64,000 nt of DNA from Rhinopomastus cyanomelas. Lineage: Eukaryota; Chordata; Aves; Bucerotiformes; Rhinopomastidae. Shown piece after piece: positions 56,301 through 64,000 of the stretch (its first letter is position 1; every line of letters starts with the position of its first letter). The notes below the pieces were generated by a model. The model was not told the origin of the DNA. It saw only the letters and a program-made list of their open reading frames with translations, and made no database searches. Both the position numbers and the translations under genes were made by a program. The stretch covers positions 252,032-316,031 of the forward strand of contig VXBP01003843.1 in assembly GCA_013400115.1 (NCBI GenBank), written 5' to 3'.

Positions 56301-58650
56301 GGCCTGTGTATGTCAGATTTTGCTGGGAGCGCTTTGCTGCTTACAGCTAATGGTGGTGGCAGCTCCCTCGCGCCTTCTACCCATTGAATTGATCTGAGTG
56401 CTTCATGTTATTTTTTGCTCATTTGATGCTGATGAAGTCAGCCTTATTGTCATAGGTTTAAATCTCAGCTCTGCCAGCTGCAGGGAATTCTTCCTGAGCA
56501 TCAGGGAGGGACAGTGCATGTGGAAAGGCATCTATTGAGTGGGCATTTCTTCAGCTAACTCCTATCCCTACCCCTAGGCTGGTTCCAGGCATTTTTGTTC
56601 TCATCCACCACTGACTGTTGCTCAGAGTGCTCCTCTGCTTGCTTGGCTACAGATACGACAGGAGGACACTGCTTCATCTGTTCTGCCTAGCAAGCTGGGC
56701 ATCAGCCCTCCAAATCACCATGTCCATGGTGTTTCCCTGTGCTGCAGCCAGGCTTCAGGTACTTCGAGGGTCCCATTGAATGTATTTTTTTATTCATCTT
56801 TGTGTTTTTTGGTGGTGCTTTTTCCTTTGTAACAGAAAAGGCAGCTGTCTCATTTCTGAAAAATTAATAGCTTCATTCTCCCAGGCCCACCTCCAGTCCT
56901 TCAGTTCTGAGGCAGCTGAATCCTGCCATGAGTGAAGCTGAGTGGGAATGATGCTGTCTCTGTGTGGCTGCCAGCAGCACCATAAAGCTCAGGCAGGCAG
57001 CAAGATCTTGGGCTTTTCTGGAAAACACCTGCTTGTTTCTTTGTGCAGAGAAGCCCTGGTGCCACCAACTCATAGGGTCATCAGTCAGCCCTGTGACTGG
57101 GTAGCCCCATGCAGCAGATCCACCAGCCACTGCTGAATCACTGTGTGCCGCTGCTGTGCCAGGGTTGTGCAGATGCTCAGTGCACTCAGAGGAAAAGTGG
57201 AAGGTGCTGCATCAGATGCTGTCCATGAAGCCAGGAGATGAGTCTGCAGTGCGGTGTGTGAGCTCATTGCTTGTCAAGTGAGGAGTCCACTCTGGATAGT
57301 GTCTCAGGAAATTCTTGTCTGGAGGCAAGAAAGAAATAAATGTGTCTTTCCAGGGAGATTTGGGGATACACTAATTGCTTTTCTTCAAAAATTAGGTGAG
57401 AGAAAGAGAGAAAAGGAGTCAGAATAAGGAAATGGCCTCATTTAAATGCAGCATAGAGGATTTGCGAGTTGTTTGCCTGTGAGTCTGCCGTTGGAAAGCA
57501 AGGATGCTAAGATCTGTAGATGTTCAGTGGAGTGAGCTGAGCTGGGAGGATTGTTTGGGACCACCAGGAACTGCTTCTCCAATCTGTGTCTTTCTGCTGA
57601 CAGACAAGGCAGCATGTGGGTAAAACTGGGATCCCCAGCGCCCTGTATGTGTTTGGGCCAGAGAGGTCACTCCTCTGTATGTGCACATGTCCTCTTCATG
57701 CCCTAGTTGCTTTTGAGGCCTGTACACCAGATTAGCATCATATTTTAGTATTTCAGAGTGAAGCAGACCTGTAAATAATATCAAATGGTGGCCAGATGAG
57801 ACCAGGATAAAATCAGTTGGATCCTTTATGTTCTGGGAGAGGGGAAACTATACGTCCATATAATTAAGACCCACCATTCTGGGGGCAAAAATGGGGTACT
57901 TAGTTATTTTCTATTTTATACTTCCATTTTTATGGGTAATTTCCTTTCAGGACAAGTTTTTTAAATTCCTTCATCCAGTTCATCAGCTTCGTGTCTGGCT
58001 AAGGCAGTAATTAAATTGCATAGTCATCTTGCTAAGGCTTAAAAAAAGCTGGAGGGGAGATCTGGTTACTGGCACTGGAGTTTCTCTTACGTAGTTCTAT
58101 ATATCCAGTTAATTTATTGCCAGCAAATGGAACCACATGAGTTTGCTTCCTTGCTACTGGTAACCTGAGCTTCTCTGCTCGATTCCTTCGCTCCTATCGG
58201 TTGTGGCAAATGTGCAATTACACTAATAGCTGGTTATTAATCATTGCCAGTGGCTGTAATTATATCAGCTATTAGGAAGGCAACTAAAAACAGTGTCTGT
58301 CCAGTGGAAAAAAAGGAGGAACACAATCCTGGCTTCACAGAAGCAGACAATGTTTGCTGGCGACTTCATTTCATTTTGCAGATAAAAGCACATTACAATA
58401 ATAATTCTGAATTTCGGCACTTTTCTTCTTCCACTCCAGTTCCAGACCTCTGTAGTATGCCTTATGCTGTGTCATAGTGTGGGCTTTCCAAGCACTGGAG
58501 AAAGGATACAGGGTTAGGCAGCCATTGTCCTCTCCGACTCACAACCAGGCAGGACTCTCTTCTCTACAAGTGCCTGGTCCAAGTCCACTGCTGAAGGGGC
58601 TTGGTTTGCCCCTGAATGCCAGTTTTGTTTTGGTTTTGAGGTGATCAGTG
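53331..58650 (+). other. MAPT: MAPT intron 1 between CR1 and second solo LTR
   Basis: No coding exon, RNA gene or identifiable repeat. ORFs are short and without domains. Confidence 0.5.
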
Positions 58651-58656
58651 TGTTGT

Positions 58657-60042
58657 TGTGTGGGGGTTCAAGACCACCAGTAAACAGAAAGAAAAACAAC
58701 TAGGTCTCGATGAGATCTCGGATAGAATTAGGGAAAATGAAAGTGGTTTATTAAATCTAAAACTATATACAGAAAGAAGAAAAAAGTTAAGCAAGTTAGT
58801 GCACACAAACCAGAAGCTCCATCACAATGCCCTCACATAGTCTGACAAAAATACAGCGGGAGATGACTACTGTATTGGTCTTTGAGTTTTTACATTAGAG
58901 ACCTGGGGAAGGCATGTCAGTTGAGCAGAGAGGAGTACAGCCACCCTCTCTTCTTCTGTTGTGAGACACTTGTCAGGTCCCCCATGAGTTGCATACCATA
59001 GTCTGCAGATGCAGAACCCTTGGCTGTTCCAGACTGGCAAACTCTTCAATTCTTCAGCGTAGCTTGTCTGGCAAAACTGGCTGGTCGGACAGGCCTGATT
59101 CGTCAGAGTCTGAACTGCATCCCTCGGTGCAGGAAACATGCCTTTTAAAAAGAACCCAATTGCTTTTCTTGACAAAGGTTTTAAGTATTCTCGAGTCCTT
59201 CTGCTTCTTTCAGAACATATAGTTCAGTTAAGCACGAAGGAATCCTCAGATGCCTCTCCCGAGGCCGTTCTCTCCCAGTACTCGAGCACCCTCTGCTTTT
59301 TCTGAGAGGCAGAAATGAGAATTTCTCTTCCTGCTGATCAATGGCTCAAAGATGGTGGCAGCTGCATGGCTAGCCATGTGATGAGCGCACCACGGCGATG
59401 GCCACATGACCGCATCAGCAGGGGCATCTGCGTCCAAGAGACTTCCGTTCCCCTCCTGTCTCTCTTTCTCTCTCTTCTCTCCTCCCACTTTGGTTACAGG
59501 GGAAAGGGGAGCATTTTTCAGCTCACCACAGGTCGCTGAATGCAGCTTTATGCAGGGAGGAATCCACACTTTATGGTTCTTGCTACACCTGCCCACCTTT
59601 GGAAGTTGAGCTGGGGAAGGGCTTTCCATTGGCATGGCACAGAAGCTGGTCCATGGCTCTGCCAGCACTGGGGCCCACCATTCCAACTCAGCCCGCCTCC
59701 CCTAGGCAGAAGGGATCTGGAGTGGGGGCAGCCGCTGCCCCTCCACCCCCGGGAGGGCAGGGAGGCTGTGGTGGCAGGCCAGAGGAAACGGCAGTCCTGC
59801 CACATCCCATCCCATCCCCCACCCAGAAGCTGGGGGCGAGGGGGCAGAGACCACTATCACCAATGCACTGGGGGTTGTCAGAGAGAACCCTGATCAGTCA
59901 GCCCTCTTTTACAGTATCACCTTTTGCCTGCCCATCCCAGGACAGGTCACTGGAAGAATTCTCTGAAAGCGAAACGCACATTTTCGTGATGAAAGCGCAG
60001 CATTATACATCTGAAAACGTTGGTCATTTTCAAACCATAACA
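58657..60042 (-). mobile_element. Solo LTR of an endogenous retrovirus (copy B)
   Basis: A 1386-base element that begins TGTGTGGGGG and ends CCATAACA. It is flanked by a perfect 6-base target-site duplication, TGTTGT (58651-58656 and 60043-60048). On the minus strand it carries AATAAA (plus GGTTTATTAAATC at about 58746), the polyadenylation signal of an LTR. It is related to but clearly diverged from copy A. The flanks contain no primer-binding site or coding region, so this is a solo LTR left by recombination. Confidence 0.87.
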
Positions 60043-60048
60043 TGTTGT

Positions 60049-60976
60049 AACTGTGTGTCCCTGGGGTGTATCTGCAGAGGTGAAAGGCACCTGTAGCAGC
60101 ATCACGCCTTGCTAGCAGACACTTCTGCTCTGGGCTCGTTTGGCAAATGCTGGGTTTAGAGTGTGCAGCAGAAATATGTCGGCAACAAGGGTACTGCTCC
60201 TGAAGATTGCTGCTGACTAAACAGTGGTCAAGCGGTGGCCATGTTCACCAGGGTGGTCCTTTTGCTCAGAACATTTTAAATACCTGTAGAATTCTGGTGT
60301 TCCAGCTGAGCAGAAGTTGCTTGTATCTTTATTGTGATGAGTGCCATGGCTGGCACATGGATTTGCTTGTTCAGGAATGGTTAGTCTTCCTTTTGTTCAC
60401 AAGGAATATTAATTCATTTTTATGTCTTTTATGCAAAATCCTTGTTTTCCTTTTGGCTTGTGCCCATAGGTGACTTTTTTGTGTCCTGTGAGCATGGATT
60501 TTTGTGACCTGTGCTTAGAGCTTTGTGCAGCTGTGCAGAAGAGTGGTGGCTGGTTGGACAGCCTTTTTATGTTCCAGTTTGGCACATTATCACTCCCTTC
60601 CCACTGTCCTCCTCTGCTTAATTCTGGTGGATTTGGAATCTCTAGGGTTAGATGCACTAGGGAGTGTTTCAGCACAGGTATGAAACCCAAAAGGTAATGT
60701 GGATCTTGAGCTGTGACCTTCCTTGAGCACAATGGTGTGATTCCAGGGTTTATCAGAAAAAGGGAACAGAGTAGATGTATTGTAGCAGCTGAGAAGACCG
60801 TTGGCTGCTGTTGACTGCTTGATTCAAATAGGATGTCTAATGCTCCTGGAAATTGTCTGATGAACCAAAACTGTCTTGTGGAGCAGCGGGTATGAGTGCA
60901 CTAACTGGAATTTGGGTGAAGGCATGTTGTGTCAGGTTTTGCCTGATGGTTATTTGGTTTTTGCTCTCTTCTTCAG
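60049..60976 (+). other. MAPT: MAPT intron 1, right end
   Basis: Intronic. It ends with a pyrimidine tract and TTCTTCAG, the acceptor of the first coding exon. Confidence 0.6.
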
Positions 60977-61065
60977 GTAACTTTGCTGAGAGACTGCGGA
61001 GCAGTGTCAGGACATCACCATGATGGAGGATCACGCAGCTGGTCAGGAGAAGCACGTCCCAACAG
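60977..61065 (+). CDS. MAPT: MAPT first coding exon (tau N-terminus), shortened
   Basis: Tau is a neuronal microtubule-associated protein. The exon follows an acceptor AG at 60975-60976 and ends at a CAG/GTGAG donor (GT at 61066-61067). The start is ATG at 61020 or 61023. An in-frame TGA at 60987-60989 rules out an upstream start in this exon. It encodes MMEDHAAGQEKHVPT plus one base (phase 1), which joins GC at 62388 to make Gly. MEDHA is the conserved tau N-terminal motif. In mammals this exon codes about 44 residues and starts with about nine more residues before it; here only 15 codons are present. Identity is secure because the next two exons are unmistakable tau inserts. Confidence 0.88.
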
Positions 61066-62387
61066 GTGAGCACCTTCAGGAGATGGTGTAGGGGACCTGC
61101 CTTGCCCACTGCTGAGAGAAGAATAACCTATGTGGGCAGGTCAAGGCCAGTGTGCGAGGCAGTGGCCAGGACCAGAGGGTATTTGTGCCTGGAAGGTTGC
61201 CATGGATCAGCTGGCTGCAGCCAGTGAACAGTTGGTAGCCCACAAGATGCTCTGATGTTTGTGTTTGTAGGAAAAGCTGCTCTTTGAGATCATTTCCCAG
61301 CAAGAGCAGAACAACCTCTGGTACCCACACTAGTGATGATCTTCCTGCTGCAGCTTTGCAAGTGTGTGTGTGTCTGCTCACTCCTTGGATTGCTATATAA
61401 ACACAGCACTACTTTTATTTGAAGTCACAGCTCACAATTGCTGCTTGCTGCCTGCTTTTCTCACCTGCACAAGGGTGATGAGGGAACTGACTGGAGAGCT
61501 TTGGGAGTGGGGGCCATGCAAGAGTCTTCCCCCCATATTTCAGACCTGCATTTCTCAAGAAGCCTTTCCTTTCTCATTCTACCACACTCCGTAATTCAGC
61601 TTGGAAACCCACATCACAGCAGGAAAGCTGGGACTCACTACCAGCGATGCTCCATGTAAACATCATCTTAATTTTCTTTTCTTGAGATACTTTGGACGCA
61701 GCTTACACCAGATTGTTGTCTCTGACCTGGAGGGAATCCATAGCATCCATTCATCCCAGGTTCTGTAATGCATTTCAGTCTGACAGTTCCTCTCAGCTTG
61801 TAGCCTCAGCTTCCACATCACAGATTCCCAGGGATTTTGCTTATGCTACTTTGAGCTTCTTTCCCGAGTCATTTTATCTGCTTCTCTTTATTTAATTTGC
61901 CCAGACTCCCTGCAGAGAGGAGACTTTGCCCTGCCCTTCCAAAAGATGACTTCTGCAGCCAAGCCTTTGCACAGAACGTTACGTGCTACACTGAGTCCTT
62001 CACAAAGGCTTGATGGTTTGCGGTGTTTTGGATTAACACTGCTCTTGGAGGGAGGCTGTTGGCTCCAGAAATGGCAAAGAGGACAACAACTCATCTTTTC
62101 TGCTTATGTTGCTGAGATCTCCTTCCCTGCTTGCGCCATGCTTTGCTGTTTCTATCTGTCCAATTCACTGGGCTTTTCTTTTGCTGATGGGTTTCTGCTT
62201 GTTCCTTTTGGTGATGACACTGGTGATTTTGGTTGGCATTTTCACGCTTTGCTTGCTAATTAATTGAGGTGATGCATACTCTCCAAGTAAGCTTCTTGCT
62301 GCTGGGGACCTGGACCATCAGAGTTTGTAATGTGTAGGCCATAATTCATAGCCAAGGCCTTGTTCTAAGTATTTGAATGTTTTCCAG
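61066..62387 (+). other. MAPT: MAPT intron between first and second coding exons
   Basis: 1.3 kb intron. No other exon recognised. Confidence 0.7.
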
Positions 62388-62474
62388 GCTATCCCCTTCA
62401 GATACCAGTCGATGATGGATTGGATGAGCCTGTTTCTGAAACATCTGACGCTAAGAGCACCCCAACTACGGAAG
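62388..62474 (+). CDS. MAPT: MAPT exon 2 (first acidic N-terminal insert)
   Basis: 87 bases, exactly the 29-codon size of mammalian exon 2, phase 1 to phase 1. The acceptor is TTTTCCAG and the donor G/GTGGGA. It encodes GYPLQIPVDDGLDEP followed by VSETSDAKSTPTTE. The second half is nearly identical to the human exon-2 insert. In mammals exon 2 is alternatively spliced to give 0N and 1N forms; equal phases at both ends allow the same here. Confidence 0.95.
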
Positions 62475-63794
62475 GTGGGAGCTCTTTGACTTACTGCTTT
62501 GAAACCATGATAAATGGACTCATGGTAAACCTTGCTGAAGGATTCATCATGTGTTCTCTGGGGTTCCTCAGGAGAAACATCTTGGACAAACATGCTTTGT
62601 TAGTTACTCTCATCACAAGTGCTGCTTGATCATCCACAGAACGAGACAAGGAGCTTTAGTGGTGGAGAGTGTGTTAGAAGGCAAGAGAAGATGAAGTGTT
62701 TATTATAGCTTAGGAAGTTGCTTGTGGTTTGTTTCCTGAAGACATTTTACATAGGTCCTGTTAGCTCAGCACAGCTGGATGTGATCCTGTGTTGCGTGCT
62801 CCCAGGGCTGGAGGTTTGCATTGTTGTGCTCCCTCAAGACAGTAGCAGCAAGTCCCAGTTCCTCATAGCACTTTTTGTGCCTTTACATGTTCATTAGTAC
62901 AGTGTGATTTCTGCTGGAATGATGAGACACACAGAGTCTATACATAAAACAAACCTTTGTGTTGGTGTAGAGGCCATACTGGGAGGACGTCAGGCATGCC
63001 TGGGCTGATCCAGAGCATTATCAGAATGTCATGTTTGTAGAAATAACCTAATTCTAGAGTGGTCTAGATACTTGGTCACTATTTTAATTACCTGCATTTT
63101 CTTTGTTCCTCTGACTGCCTTAATCCCAAGTATCTGCCTCTCAAGGCTGCAGATACAGGCCTTAGATTGCAAAATGTTTCTAAAAGGAAGGTGGACAGAG
63201 ATGCTGACTAGTCCCAGCCCTGTCCCATGGAGTTTTGGGCTCATTGGAGGTCTGTGATGCAGCTCAGTTCATACATATGTGGCTCAAGAAATTGGTTTAT
63301 AAAACCTGGCTAGTGCAGAAGATAATGTTGTCCCTCTTTCCAGTTGGATCAGGAGTGTTGTGATGAGCAGATATACTTCTGGTGGGTAGAGCCAGGTATC
63401 TGTCTGTCTCAGGGTTTGGGTGGTTTATGAAGGGATCCCATAAGAGCTGTTCTCCTCTGTTGCAGAGCAGTGCTGTCCCTGCACAGAGTATTGCTCTGCA
63501 TGCAGATCTGGCACCACTGACTGTCTTTACTGTGCCTTTTCAGACAGCTGAAGATAAAGCTCTCATCTGTGTAAGGAGTATGCTGGAGGAGTGTGGTTAG
63601 TGTGCAGAGGGGACAGCTCACTGCTTCCCTGCTGTACTGGCTTTCCTATGTCATGCTCAGTCATCTCCCTTCACAAGCACTAGCTCAAGGGAGGGAGTCG
63701 GGTGCTCTGCTGGGCAAAAAGCTCTTCAGACACGTCCTGGCCTCCACACAGTTTTGCCACTCACCAGCTATGTGAAAGCTGCGTTGTTTTTCAG
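62475..63794 (+). other. MAPT: MAPT intron between exons 2 and 3
   Basis: 1.3 kb intron. No additional exon recognised. Confidence 0.7.
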
Positions 63795-63881
63795 ATGCCA
63801 CAGCACCCTTAGTGGAGGAAGGAGACCACGAGGATCAGGGTGGTGTTGAACAGCACGGGGAGATCCCAGAAGGAACCACAG
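63795..63881 (+). CDS. MAPT: MAPT exon 3 (second acidic N-terminal insert)
   Basis: 87 bases, the same size as mammalian exon 3, phase 1 to phase 1. The acceptor is TTTTTCAG and the donor CAG/GTGAGG. It encodes DATAPLVEEGDHEDQ and GGVEQHGEIPEGTT, with the family's conserved APLV and IPEGTT. In mammals it is included only together with exon 2 (2N tau). The proline-rich and microtubule-binding exons lie beyond the right edge. Confidence 0.95.
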
Positions 63882-64000
63882 GTGAGGGACACCAAGGTGC
63901 AGTTTCATCTCTTGATGCAGACAGAGCAGAGAGCTGGTCTGGTTAGTGCTTACAAATATCACCGCAAAGCCTCTTGCAGGCATGTTGCTCCTGATGTGTG
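63882..64000 (+). other. MAPT: MAPT intron after exon 3, cut by the window edge
   Basis: Begins with the GTGAGG donor. No further exon before the end. Confidence 0.7.

Noticed and set aside
50685..60042. One provirus bounded by two LTRs
   Set aside because: The LTRs are too diverged, each has its own target-site duplication, and the interior contains a CR1 and no retroviral coding sequence.

Overview
This is a window of bird nuclear genome. It carries spliced vertebrate genes, GC-rich CpG-island promoters, CR1 LINE fragments in the avian style, and proteins closest to avian versions as I remember them. The anion exchanger starts MEGPSQ and has the avian-type N-terminus, but differs from my recollection of the chicken protein at many sites. 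I infer a bird that is probably not a galliform. There are two assembly gaps (18414-18636 and 36129-36159), both in GC-rich promoter sequence.

Layout from left to right. At 1-650 a CpG island holds the first, non-coding exon of a leftward gene whose body lies outside the window; by synteny this is probably UBTF. SLC4A1 (band 3/AE1) runs leftward from 14259 to 4550 with 19 coding exons. RUNDC3A runs rightward from 19782 to 22861; its first coding exon is not visible and probably lies in the gap at 18414-18636. SLC25A39 (mitochondrial glutathione carrier) runs leftward from 27757 to 24501 with ten coding exons and a CpG promoter at about 29.0-29.7 kb. It is convergent with RUNDC3A. From a second CpG island at about 35.6-36.8 kb a rightward gene begins. 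After an intron of about 24 kb, its first three coding exons (61020, 62388, 63795) identify it as MAPT (tau), which continues past the right edge.

The rest is introns and intergenic DNA. It holds five CR1 fragments, two independent solo LTRs of one endogenous retrovirus family (50685-51977 and 58657-60042), several degenerate minisatellites in the SLC4A1/RUNDC3A section, and a near-perfect 39-bp-stem hairpin at 827-912. The genes do not form one pathway: an erythroid chloride/bicarbonate exchanger, a neuronal RUN-domain adaptor, a mitochondrial glutathione/iron-linked carrier and a neuronal microtubule protein. SLC4A1 and SLC25A39 are both needed in red-cell development.

I found no novel multigene system. 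The most useful observations are the short tau N-terminus, the SLC25A39-MAPT adjacency, a one-base phase conflict in SLC4A1, the conserved iron-sulfur cysteine quartet in SLC25A39, the hairpin at 0.85 kb, and the paired solo LTRs with target-site duplications.
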